Of a DNA stretch of 64,000 bases, positions 50,712-60,500 are shown piece by piece. Position 1 is the first letter of the stretch, and the number at the start of each line of letters is the position of its first letter. The stretch is taken from assembly GCA_900551245.1 (NCBI GenBank), contig URVC01000009.1, positions 1-64,000 on the forward strand, given 5' to 3'. Below the pieces are notes generated by a model that worked only from the letters and a program-made list of their open reading frames with translations, ran no database searches and was not told where the DNA came from. Both the position numbers and the translations under genes were made by a program. Origin of the DNA: an uncultured bacterium (lineage in GTDB: Bacteria; Verrucomicrobiota; Lentisphaeria; Victivallales; Victivallaceae).

Positions 50712-53644
50712 TTGAAACTCCCTGTGGTTTCATTGCCGTCTGCCTTCACAACCGGGAAACTGCAGCAGTTGAGGTGGACCGGTTTCGGGACGCCTTTCAA
50801 CACCGTCTCCCGGATCTTGCCGTCCTGCGCGTCATTGAGTTTGACGCAGAATCCGAGCGTCGGACAGGAGCTCACCGGAATTTCAAGACGGAACGAATAC
50901 CCGGTGGAATCGTTCCGGTTCACCGTGAGACGGCAGATCGACGGCTCCACCGCGCCCATGCCGGAGAGCTTCTGCGCATCGCGCGGTGTGACGAAAAGGC
51001 GGAAGGTTCCCGGTTTGTTGATATGGGCATTGGGATGCTGCTCGGGAAGCAGGAATGGCGCGGGGTCGAAAAAGAGTTCGACACAGTCGGTTTTCCAGAG
51101 AGGACGACCGGCGGTGGGGCCTGAGTCGGAGGTGTCACGCACGTTCATGGTGATGAGGATTTTATCCTTCTCAAGGTCGATCGTGCCGTCGGCATTTTCC
51201 AGCTGAAAAATCCGTTTGATCGTTCCGGCAGATACGATCTTCACCGGGAGCCGGAAGGTGGTGCCGTTGGTGTAGAGCATGAGGTCAGCCGGCTGCCGTC
51301 CGGAGGAAACTCTCCGGACGGGGAGGGCGACGGAACTGCTGCTTTTCGCGGGCAGTGCAGCGCGCACCATGCGCAGCGCGCGTACGCCACCGCCGGAGAC
51401 GCCGAGAACCACCTGCTGCTCCTCCGTCGCGGCATTATGAAGCGTCACATGGAGCTCGTCGCCGACCAGTCGGGCAAGCGGGCTGATGGAGGGGTGACGG
51501 ATCCGGAGCTTGAGCGATTCCAGTTGAGAGAGAAACTCCGCTTCGGAACGTGCGCCGGGGGTGAGGTAGAAGGGAGACTCGCTGATCTCCTTCACTCCGG
51601 CTGTTTCCCGATTGCCGAAGAGATCCATGGTCTGGAATGGCGTGAGATCGGCGGTGATGCCCGGTTTCGCGGTGTAGTTCCAGAGGGCCGCAATCAGTTT
51701 GCCTTCCTTGCGATAGACATAGGCGATCACATCCGGTGACAGCCGGAGTTTCTTCACGGGTTTGGCCCCTTCGAAGTACCGCGCCAGAGCATTGTACGCG
51801 ACAAATACCTCGGAGGGAATCCGGTCTGTGGCATAGTTCATGAAGCGGTAGGAGGGGTGCAATGGATCCTGCCACAACGTTTTCTCCACGACGGAGATGC
51901 CCTGTCTCAACCCTTCGCCAAGATCGATCAGAAACCGGCAGGCGGCGTGATGAGCTTTGGCGTGCCGGTACTGCTGGAATTTATCGGTCACATCCGGCCA
52001 GTCGTAGAGAAAATAGAGTTCCGTGTTGTAGAGCGGTTTGTTGCCTGTAATTTTGCGCAACTCGGCAATCTGAACGTCCGCCGGGGTGATGGAATTGAGC
52101 TGGCGGGCATCGTAGGGGTGGAAACTTACGCCGTCCAGATAGTTCAGTGCTCCCAGTTTTGTACAGGCCTGCACATATTCGCCGAGCCTTCCGTTCATAT
52201 CTCCGGTGGCGCAGATACCGAGAATCGTGGCATGCGGTGCCTCTTTACGGATGATTTCCGCGGCGGGAACCATGTATTGCATATAAAGTTCCGGACTCAT
52301 ATTGAGGTTGGGTTCGTTCATGATTTCGTAGATGGAAATCCGTTCCCCTGCGTGTTTTACAATCGCTTCCACATAGCGGCGCCAGATCGGCATCGGCGGG
52401 ACCTTCACCACGAATTTGGGATCGGTTCCCGGCGGATTCTTCTCGATCCGGATCAGCTTCTTCTTCAGCCATTCCGGGCGGAATTCCGGCTGGCCGGGGG
52501 CCCAGTTCTCATACATCCGCCCGAAGACGGGGAGAATCTCCATGCCGTTCTGCCGGATCAGGTTGACACAGCGGTCGAAGACGCGGAAATCGAAGCGGCC
52601 CTCTTCCGGTTCCAGGTTCACCCATTCGGTCAAATACATGCCGCCCCAGTCGCGGATGAGGCGGCACCCCATCAACCCCAGCATCCGGAACCGTTCTTCA
52701 AAAGGGGCGCCTCTCACGACATATCCGCCGCGCGTCTCGCCCCGGAACCGTTCAAATGTGGATTCTCCGTCGACCGATACGCAGAAGGTTTCCGCCGGAT
52801 GGATCGTCGCCGGACCGCGGTACCTCCCGATGCAGGCGAACATGGCCTCGGCGACGGGAATTTGCTGATTGTTCCATCGGACCGTCGCGGTGAAGGCTCC
52901 TTTTTTCTGCAGTGGAACCTGAAATTCCCGCACCGTATTGCCGGGAGGCAGCGTAAGCGGCAACGCCTGCCGGGCCGTCACCTTGTTGCGGGCGGAGTCG
53001 AGAATTTCCAGCGTGAGGGTGCCGCTCTTCGACGTTGCCGTGGTATTGGCGATTTCCGCCCGGATGCGGCAGGTGTTCTCCTCCTCCGGAATGTACAGCT
53101 TCTTTTCCGTCCGGAGCGCGGCAAGAAGCGGCGCCTGTCGCTCACCGCCCAGTGTGAAGGAGTAGAAGCGGAAGGTTCCGGCCGGAGCCTCTTTCCCTTT
53201 GGGATAGATTACCAGAATGTACGGAATTTCTCCGCTGACGGGGAAAAATGAGATCTCCACCTTCTGCCTTTTTCCAGAGAGAGCAACTCCTTTATGGTGT
53301 GTAATATATTGATTGTTTTTGATACAGAGCAGGGTAAACCCGAGCACGCCGCCTGCTGGACCTTCGAATTCGCTCCGGAAGGTGATTTTTTTCCCGGTCG
53401 GCAGCAGACACTCTTTGCCGATGAGCTGAAAATACTCCCCGTGAGGATTCTCCAGCAGAAGGACACCCGGTTCCGACCGCAGGGCAGGGAGTTGCAACTC
53501 CGGATTGGTGTCCGGACGCAACAGCCGCCAGGCGCCGAATCCGGCGGTTCCCAGCCGGAAATCTCCGTTGAAAATAAGGTTTGGTTCCGTCGCATTCAGC
53601 AGGCCGATGAGGGCGAGCAACAGAAAAATTCCGATTTTGCGCAT
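50708..53644 (-). CDS. Secreted clan GH-A glycosidase with C-terminal CBM9-like domain
   Basis: A 978-residue secreted enzyme with signal peptide (about 1-18). Residues about 20-170 look like a jelly roll, and about 180-270 an Ig-like module. The TIM barrel (about 280-640) has the acid/base Glu444 in EIMNEPNL and the nucleophile Glu542 in LYNTELYFL, as in GH39 and GH5 families. The C-terminal ~200 residues form a CBM9-like domain (DCVELFFDPAP). It follows the pseudopilin gene by 27 bp and overlaps the CBM protein gene by 4 bp. Substrate unknown. Confidence 0.78.
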   Translation of the reverse strand: MRKIGIFLLLALIGLLNATEPNLIFNGDFRLGTAGFGAWRLLRPDTNPELQLPALRSEPGVLLLENPHGEYFQLIGKECLLPTGKKITFRSEFEGPAGGVLGFTLLCIKNNQYITHHKGVALSGKRQKVEISFFPVSGEIPYILVIYPKGKEAPAGTFRFYSFTLGGERQAPLLAALRTEKKLYIPEEENTCRIRAEIANTTATSKSGTLTLEILDSARNKVTARQALPLTLPPGNTVREFQVPLQKKGAFTATVRWNNQQIPVAEAMFACIGRYRGPATIHPAETFCVSVDGESTFERFRGETRGGYVVRGAPFEERFRMLGLMGCRLIRDWGGMYLTEWVNLEPEEGRFDFRVFDRCVNLIRQNGMEILPVFGRMYENWAPGQPEFRPEWLKKKLIRIEKNPPGTDPKFVVKVPPMPIWRRYVEAIVKHAGERISIYEIMNEPNLNMSPELYMQYMVPAAEIIRKEAPHATILGICATGDMNGRLGEYVQACTKLGALNYLDGVSFHPYDARQLNSITPADVQIAELRKITGNKPLYNTELYFLYDWPDVTDKFQQYRHAKAHHAACRFLIDLGEGLRQGISVVEKTLWQDPLHPSYRFMNYATDRIPSEVFVAYNALARYFEGAKPVKKLRLSPDVIAYVYRKEGKLIAALWNYTAKPGITADLTPFQTMDLFGNRETAGVKEISESPFYLTPGARSEAEFLSQLESLKLRIRHPSISPLARLVGDELHVTLHNAATEEQQVVLGVSGGGVRALRMVRAALPAKSSSSVALPVRRVSSGRQPADLMLYTNGTTFRLPVKIVSAGTIKRIFQLENADGTIDLEKDKILITMNVRDTSDSGPTAGRPLWKTDCVELFFDPAPFLLPEQHPNAHINKPGTFRLFVTPRDAQKLSGMGAVEPSICRLTVNRNDSTGYSFRLEIPVSSCPTLGFCVKLNDAQDGKIRETVLKGVPKPVHLNCCSFPVVKADGNETTGSFK

Positions 53645-53671
53645 GAAAGGATTCTCCGTTTGTTAAGTTGA

Positions 53672-54496
53672 TCAGTTGCGATACTGATTGCCGTTCAGAT
53701 CATAAAAATAACCGTAATCACTGCGCCCCGTGTCGGGGATGAATTTGGATTTGGTGCGCAGTTCGGACAGGGTGGCACTTTTTGCGTGCCCGTCAAGCAT
53801 GCTGACATTGACGATGCCGGCGCTGTGAACCATCGTGGCGTACGCCAGGTCACCGCCGAAGAACATCCACGCCTGGTAGCCTTTGTCGGCATACCGGATG
53901 GTGTCGGCGAAAAGGACCGTCGCCGAAGGCGTTGCATAAGGAATGCAGCAGTTTCCGTCGCTGAAGGTTTCGCGCCCGGCCTTGGTGCGCTTGATCGCCC
54001 GTCGCGTGATAAGTGCGCCGGTGAATGCATAGCCGCCGTAAAGATGAAGGTTCATCCCGAAGACCTGATTGGCGGTATGCTTTGCGGTCGCATAGGTTTC
54101 CGGGCCGACGAATTCCAGCTTGGAACAGCGGAACGGCGTGAGCCGGCGGAGATTTTCCGGATCGAACGAGCTGTTGGCGATGGTGTATCCGGTGGAATAT
54201 TTGACCAGGTAATCCGCCCAGCGCGATTCGATTTCCGGGATGGGGCCGCGCGGTGGGACCAGCCAGTCATCGAAATCGTTGGCGTACATATCCATGGTCA
54301 TGGAGGTGCCCTTCAGATTGTTGATGCACTTGATCGACTTCCCCTTTTCCCGGGCCTGGTTGAGCGCCGGCAGCAGCATGGCGGCGAGAATGGCGATGAT
54401 CGCGATTACAATGAGCAGTTCAATAAGGGTGAAAATAGAAGTTGCCGGAGCAGAAAAACGGCTGGGACGATCTTGGAACATGGGATTTTGATTCAT
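53672..54496 (-). CDS. Pseudopilin-like protein, operon with GH-A glycosidase
   Basis: A 274-residue protein. The leader is about 20 residues and is followed by FTLIELLIVIAIIAILAA, with Ser-Ile before the Phe, so Gly at -1 is missing; Glu at +5 is kept. The C-terminus has HSAGIVNVSMLDG, which has ten residues between His and Asp rather than the usual nine. AGGAG is well placed upstream. First gene of an operon with a secreted glycosidase and a CBM protein; divergent from an AraC regulator. Confidence 0.85.
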   Translation of the reverse strand: MNQNPMFQDRPSRFSAPATSIFTLIELLIVIAIIAILAAMLLPALNQAREKGKSIKCINNLKGTSMTMDMYANDFDDWLVPPRGPIPEIESRWADYLVKYSTGYTIANSSFDPENLRRLTPFRCSKLEFVGPETYATAKHTANQVFGMNLHLYGGYAFTGALITRRAIKRTKAGRETFSDGNCCIPYATPSATVLFADTIRYADKGYQAWMFFGGDLAYATMVHSAGIVNVSMLDGHAKSATLSELRTKSKFIPDTGRSDYGYFYDLNGNQYRN

Positions 54497-54605
54497 TGTT
54501 TTCTCCTGTTGAGGGCGTTTGGGTTCATGATGACGATATCCGTTGATTTTTCAAAAAACACAGCGGCGGATGATCCCGGCCTTATTTCTCAATATACAGT
54601 ATTTC

Positions 54606-54624
54606 TGCGGGAAAACATTCCGCA
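54606..54624. promoter_or_regulatory. Imperfect inverted repeat in the divergent AraC/pseudopilin gap
   Basis: TGCGG-g-AA and TTCCGCA pair with one bulged base around a 4-base loop. It lies centrally between the divergent genes and could be an AraC operator; no binding evidence exists. Confidence 0.3.
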
Positions 54625-54707
54625 AAACTGTAGATTGATAGTACAATCCTGCAATTTTTTTTACCGGCAGCTTGCAGATCGTTGCCTCGAAGGATATGGT
54701 ATGGAAT

Positions 54708-55580
54708 ATGAGAAAAATCAGTTACAACGAGGTGGAGCGTTTCGCCATATCGCGGACGCTGAGCGGGGCTCTGGTGCCGCCGTTTTTTGCGGCGTTTCTC
54801 TGCCGTTATCCCTCGATTGTCGAGTGCACGTTTCATCGAATTCGCAGTTTTTATTTCGCCTTGATGCTGGAAGGGCAGATGGAGTATTGCGAGCGGGGGG
54901 CGGAGCCGTGCCAGTGCCGTCCGGGAACGCTCGTTCTTCTGCCGGCGGGATGCTGTTACAGCTGGCACGTTCTGGAGCCGGTCACGGCATTGCACTGCAT
55001 TCACTCCGGATTTTCCATCAGTGAGCATGGGGCGTTGTCCACGCTGTTCGGCTTCCCGCTGCAGCGGGTGATGACGGTGGAACTGGGGCGGGAGTGGGTG
55101 GAGCGGACCAAGGAGGAGATTCGCCGTCTGCCGGAGCTCACGTTTGCCGGAGTTCATCTTTCCGGCTTCATCCTGGAACTTTGCGCCGCTGCGCTGGAGA
55201 AGAGTTCCCGCATTCCCAGTCCGCAGGAAAACGACCGGGATTCCGAACTCTTCAAACAGTGCGTCTATTTTGTCGAGGAGCATCTGGCTGACCCCTTCAC
55301 CGTGCGGGAGATGGCGCGCAAATGCCGGGTGAGCGAGCGGAAACTCTTTCAGCTCTTTCATTTACGTTTGAATATGGCGCCGTTCCAGTACGTGGCCATG
55401 CGCAAGGTGACGCTGGCGCGGCGGCTGCTCGGCAGCGGAATGTCCGGCGGGGAGATCGCCGAACGGATCGGTTTTTCCGGGCAGAACTATTTCATCCGCT
55501 TTTTCAAGCGGGAGACCGGTATGACCCCGGAGGCGTACCGCCGGTCGCTGCGGCACAACAGCTCGTTCTCCGGTCACTGA
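54708..55580 (+). CDS. AraC-family transcriptional regulator
   Basis: A 290-residue regulator: N-terminal cupin-like domain (YFALMLEGQMEYCERG, GTLVLLPAGCCYSWHV) and C-terminal double helix-turn-helix (MARKCRVSERKLFQLFHLRL and IAERIGFSGQNYFIRFFKRE, ending MTPEAYRRSL). ATG 54708 and ATG 54696 are both possible; AAGGA is 1 base before 54696 and 13 before 54708, so the choice is uncertain. Divergent from the pseudopilin-glycosidase operon, its likely target. Convergent with the GH78-like gene and overlapping it by 7 bp. Confidence 0.87.
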   Translation: MRKISYNEVERFAISRTLSGALVPPFFAAFLCRYPSIVECTFHRIRSFYFALMLEGQMEYCERGAEPCQCRPGTLVLLPAGCCYSWHVLEPVTALHCIHSGFSISEHGALSTLFGFPLQRVMTVELGREWVERTKEEIRRLPELTFAGVHLSGFILELCAAALEKSSRIPSPQENDRDSELFKQCVYFVEEHLADPFTVREMARKCRVSERKLFQLFHLRLNMAPFQYVAMRKVTLARRLLGSGMSGGEIAERIGFSGQNYFIRFFKRETGMTPEAYRRSLRHNSSFSGH

Positions 55581-57103
55581 CCGGACTGCTTCTTCCGCAG
55601 AAAATAGGCCGGAGCACAGCTCCAGGCGTGGCAGGCGCTGTTGATGCGTGGATCGTTGCCGTAAGGGGTCAGACGCGGGTTGTCCGGCACGAACACCTCC
55701 GGGAAGACGTTCATTCCGGCCTGAATCATTTTGCCCCAGTAGTTTCGCAGATGGCGGCGCAGTTTTTCCGGTTCTCCGGCGAGGTCGTAGGCCGCCAGAA
55801 GATGGTGGTGCAGATAGGGGGTGACCGGGGAGATCGCTTCCGGAGTCTCCTCCAGGCGGGCGAGGAGCTCTTTCGCCTCATCGCCGGTCACGGTCTCCGC
55901 CAGAACCATCCAGATCTGGCTCGCCCAGGAGATCTCCCGTTTCGGGCCGCTGACGAACAGTTTTTTCCCCGGATCGAACGTGTGGGCGCGCAGGGCGGAA
56001 ACGAGTTCCGCAACCTCCCGCTCGAACGCCTTTCGATCGGAATGCTGCCCGAGAATCGCCGCAATTGCGGCGAGTTTGCGCAGACTGAAAAGATAGGTTC
56101 CCGCTCCGGCAACGGTGCGGTCGAAATTGCACCAGTCAATGAAGGTTTTGGGGATGCCGCCGCCGGAAAAAGTGTTCCGGCAGTCGGCTCGGAAGAGGTC
56201 GAACTGTTTCTTTGCCAGAGGGTACATCTCTTCCAACAGCTTCCGGTTCCCGGTCTCCTGATAGTGAAGGAGAAGGAGGTCCGAGAAGAGGAAAGAGTAA
56301 TCCGAGAGGACACAGCGGCAGCCGTACGGGTGCGGTTTGTCGAAGATGCAGGCCGGAATCTGACCATTCGCGTGAGGGAAGGCGGCCAGCAGATAGATGC
56401 ACCGTTCGAAGAGGTCGAAGTTGCGGAAGGTTACCGCGTTGACCTGCGCTTCGAGCCGCAGGTCGCCCAGCCAGAGCCGGCGGTCGCGTTTCGGCCCGTC
56501 CATCACGACCTCCTGCATGCAGTTGCGGAGGGTGCGCTGGGCGGCACGGTCGAGCTGAATTTCATCGGCGTCGAACTGTTCCAGCGGCGGCAGCAGGTCG
56601 CGGACCGCGGATTGCGCCGTGAAAAAAATCTCTTCGACACAGAGTTTCCCGGGGGTGGCGATCACCTCAAAATAGAGATACCGCATCGCGTAGACGCGGG
56701 GGAGTTTGTACAACTGGGGCATATCATCCAGCGTGACGATCTCCTCCTGAATCCAGGCGCGGGAGAGAGAACCCTGATAGCGCCGGTTCCGTTCGCCGAT
56801 TTCGACCGGACTTTCCGCAAAGATGAGCTTGAGCCGGACGGGGGAGTCGTTGAAGTTCTCCGAGGAGCGCAACCGCAGGCTGAGCCGCCCGACGAACTCC
56901 TCGCCGAAGTCCAGAATAAACCGTTCTCCGTTCCGGAAGGGGCGCTTGAAAAACTCTGCCGGACGGGAGACGGTCCGCATTTGCCACCCCTGCCACGCCG
57001 CGTCGTCGTGGATGCATTTCACCACGGCAACCGGGCGGACGCGCCAGTGCTTCAGGGCAGAATTCCGTTGTTTTGCACAGGTGAGAAAAAATGAATTTTC
57101 CAT
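55574..57103 (-). CDS. GH78-like alpha-L-rhamnosidase-type protein
   Basis: A 509-residue protein, cytoplasmic by lack of a signal peptide. An N-terminal beta domain (FILDFGEEFVGRLSLRL) precedes the alpha/alpha barrel, whose DGPKRDRRLWLGDLRLEAQV matches the general-acid region of GH78 rhamnosidases. Typical GH78 enzymes exceed 850 residues, so this is a short member lacking several N-terminal modules. ATG 57103 fits the promoter at 57163-57190; the frame continues to 57343 but that part would precede the transcript. Sugar specificity is uncertain. Confidence 0.72.
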   Translation of the reverse strand: MENSFFLTCAKQRNSALKHWRVRPVAVVKCIHDDAAWQGWQMRTVSRPAEFFKRPFRNGERFILDFGEEFVGRLSLRLRSSENFNDSPVRLKLIFAESPVEIGERNRRYQGSLSRAWIQEEIVTLDDMPQLYKLPRVYAMRYLYFEVIATPGKLCVEEIFFTAQSAVRDLLPPLEQFDADEIQLDRAAQRTLRNCMQEVVMDGPKRDRRLWLGDLRLEAQVNAVTFRNFDLFERCIYLLAAFPHANGQIPACIFDKPHPYGCRCVLSDYSFLFSDLLLLHYQETGNRKLLEEMYPLAKKQFDLFRADCRNTFSGGGIPKTFIDWCNFDRTVAGAGTYLFSLRKLAAIAAILGQHSDRKAFEREVAELVSALRAHTFDPGKKLFVSGPKREISWASQIWMVLAETVTGDEAKELLARLEETPEAISPVTPYLHHHLLAAYDLAGEPEKLRRHLRNYWGKMIQAGMNVFPEVFVPDNPRLTPYGNDPRINSACHAWSCAPAYFLRKKQSGQ

Positions 57104-57162
57104 AGGGAAGAGCCTCATATGTGTCATCAGTTCTCGGAAATGACGGGGAGCGCCGGGGGAAT

Positions 57163-57190
57163 ACCATAGCATCGTTTCCGGAAGTTTCAA
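57163..57190 (-). promoter_or_regulatory. Promoter of the GH78-like gene
   Basis: On the minus strand TTGAAA (57185-57190) and TATGGT (57163-57168) are 16 bases apart. In the rest of the gap to 57564 I see a candidate plus-strand -10 TATACT (57526-57531) without a convincing -35, and no gene. Confidence 0.5.
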
Positions 57191-57564
57191 GGCCGGGCCC
57201 CGCTGGATATCGGAGGAAATCGCCCGGAACTGCGCGCTTTTCTTGCCAAGCGGCAACCGGGAGCAGAATCTGCCCGCCGGCGGGCGTTTCCATACGGGGG
57301 AGGGGCGGGTGCTCGCTTCCAATGTCAGGCTGCGGGAGAGCAACTGAGGTGAATGATGTCGAAGCTACTGGAAAACAAATTTTTTACAAATGAGACTGGA
57401 AGATGGATCAGATGAGCAGGAGAGACTGTCGGTGGAAATGGCTCTGGCAGAAGAAATCAGCCAAAAAGAACTGATCCCGTCTGGCTGCATCTGGATTTTT
57501 TTTAGAAATGAAATACATTATACCCTATACTTATGATAAACCAACATAAGCAGCAGGAGAGGGG

Positions 57565-60500
57565 ATGATGGAGAGTTTTTTTCCGGTGGAGACCGATTTT
57601 TCCGCAGAGCTGATATATCTGCCGGTTTTCAACCTTGCATTGCAGCAGAATGCATTTCCCGTGGTTTCCGAACTGAAGCTGAAAAATCATCTCGGGCGCA
57701 ATCTCGCCGGACTCGATTGTGAATTTTCCGCAAATCCACTCTTTATTCTGCCGAAGACCATACATGTCGATGAGCTCGCAAACGGCGTGGAGCTTTCGCT
57801 GCACGACCTCGGGATCGATCTGGATTACTCTCTGTTGGCCTCTCTTTCGGAACCGATGAAAGGGAAGATCCGTCTGGAGATTCGTTACGGCGGAGAACAG
57901 TTGTTCTTTCGGGAGTACGAGGTGACCGCCTACGCCGCCGACCAGTGGCTCGGACTCTCCGTGATGCCCGAACTGCTCGCGGCATTCGTGACGCCGAATC
58001 TGGAGGCGGTAAGCTGTCTGCAGGCTGTCGTGGCAGAGGAGTTGCGCAAGGCGACCGGCGATTCCTCTATTCAGGGCTATCAGGCGGATAAGACACGGGT
58101 TTATGAGATCTGCTCGGCTATTTACCAGGCGATTCATTCATGGGGAATCCACTACGCTAATCCTGCCTCCTCCTTTGGTGTGCCGGGGCAGCGCATCCGG
58201 TTCGCAGACGCGATCCGGCAGTTTCGGCTCGGCACCTGTCTGGATACTGCACTTCTCTTCGCCTCAGTAATGGAGCAGTGCGGACTGCATCCGGTCGTTC
58301 TGCTTCAAACTGGACACGCTTATGTCGGTTGCCATTTAGTCAACCATTATTTCCCCGATATCCCGATGGATGATCTGCAGACGATTCGCAAACTGGTCGA
58401 CCTGGATGAGTTTCTTGTATTGGAAACTACCTGCGTGACCGGCGATCAGACTTTTTCCGCCGCTGAGGCGTATGCCCGGAAGAGTTACCTCAATATCGAC
58501 AGCGATTTCCAATGTGCCATCGATATTGTGCGCGCCCGTTACAGCGGAATTCGTCCTTTGCCGCTGTTGCGCAGTGCCGGTGGCGTGGAGTTACTGCCGG
58601 AGGTGCCGCCGGAGGTCGAACCGCTCGCGGAAGAGCGCAGGCGGAAGCTGGAGCAGGAGGTCGATCTGAAAACGCTGCGGAACGTTTCCAACGCTCCGGC
58701 CCGAGTGGCTCGCTGGACCCAGAAGCTGCTGGATCTCTCGCTCCGCAACCGGCTGCTCAATGTACGCGACACCAGACAGGTGATTCCGATCGCCTGTACC
58801 GATATTGCGTTGCTCGAGGATAAGATTGCAGCCGATGAACTGCTCTCGCTTCATCCGTTATCCAATCTGCTCAACGAAAAGGATCTGCACGACCTTGCGA
58901 TGCTCCGCGGCAGTGAGATCGGCAGCGAGATCAAGCAGCTGCTGGATCAGGAACTTGCGCAGCGGCGACTCTGGACGATGCTGGCGCCGCAGGAGATGGA
59001 ACGGCGGCTGACCGGCCTCTACCGGCAGGGGCGGACCGATCAGGAGGAGGGGGGCGTCAACACACTTTTTCTCGCGATTGGCTTTCTGGAGTGGAAGGTG
59101 TCGCCGCGGGAGGAGAAATCCTATCTTGCGCCGATTCTGCTGATTCCGATCCGGCTGCTGCGCAAGTCGATGGTCGAGGGGATCCGTATCGCCCGGCTTG
59201 ACGAGGATACGATCATCAACGAGACTCTGCTGGAGTTGCTCCGCAGCCAGTACCGGCTGACGGTACCCGGCATTGCACCTCTGCCGACGGATGACTCCGG
59301 AGTGGATGTCCACCGGGTGATGCAGATCTTCCGCCAGACCATTCGCGAGATGAAGGGATGGGAGGTTCGCGAGGAGGCGCGCATCGGCCATTTTTCGTTC
59401 GGCAAGTTTATCATGTGGAACGATATGACTGCCCGGATCGATGCGTTGAAACAGAATCCGCTGGTCCGCCACTTGATCGGGGGCGGGGGCATTTTTGACG
59501 ATGGGATCGAGGTATTTCCGCCGGAGGAAATCGCGGCACATCTCGATCTGAAGAATCTCTTTTGCCCCATGAGTGCGGACTCCTCGCAACTGACGGCGGT
59601 ACTCTATTCTCAGCTGGGCAAGAGCTTTGTGCTCCACGGGCCGCCGGGTACCGGGAAGTCTCAGACGATTACCAACATCATCGCGCACAATCTTGCGCTG
59701 GGGCGGCGGGTACTCTTCGTTTCTGAGAAGAAGGCGGCGCTGGATGTGGTGCATCGTCGCCTCGCTTCGATCGGGTTGCGGCCGTTCTGCCTTGAACTGC
59801 ACTCCAACAAAACGGGAAAGACCGAAGTGGCGGCGCAGTTTGCCGAAGCGCTGAACGTTCCGGCGACTCCGCTCTCCGGCCAGTGGGAGAGTGTGGCGGG
59901 AAATCTGGAAAAACTACGTTCCGAATTGAATGAATATGTTCAGGAACTCCATCGGAACTATCCGAACGGTTTCTCCGCCAGCGACTGTTTTTCGCTGTTG
60001 TTCCGGCGGAAGCGGGTACCGCCGGAAGGGTTGTTGCGGATCGACTGTCTCCGCCACACCCGCGAGGAATACGAGGAGGCCGGGCGGCTGGCCGCCGATC
60101 TGGCGAACGCCTGGAGCGAGACTTCGCCGGAGGCACTCGCCGCGATGCGGTGGCTGGCTCTTGCGGCGTGGAGTCCGATTTTTGAGCGGGATCTGCTCGC
60201 CGCCGCCCGGGCGCTCTGCGATGCCGCCAGGAAACTGGAGGCGGCTTTCGGCACGCTTTCCGGCGTGCTCGGGCTGAGGCGGAGCGGGAAACTCGCATAC
60301 CTCTACCGTGCCGCGCTTCTGGCGGAGGCGTTCAAGGGGTGCGGCGCAATTCCTGCACCGTTCCTCGCGGAGGAATTTCCGGCGCGGGCGGCGATGCTGA
60401 AGGATTTTGCCGAAGACGATCTCCGCAGCCGGGAGTTGACCGGGACGTTGAACCACTACCGGCTGGAATTGGTGACGGAGCTGGATTTTGCCGGAATTTC

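Noticed and set aside
57104..57343. N-terminal extension of the GH78-like protein to 57343
   Set aside because: The extension covers the promoter at 57163-57190 and its residues look unlike any GH78 module.
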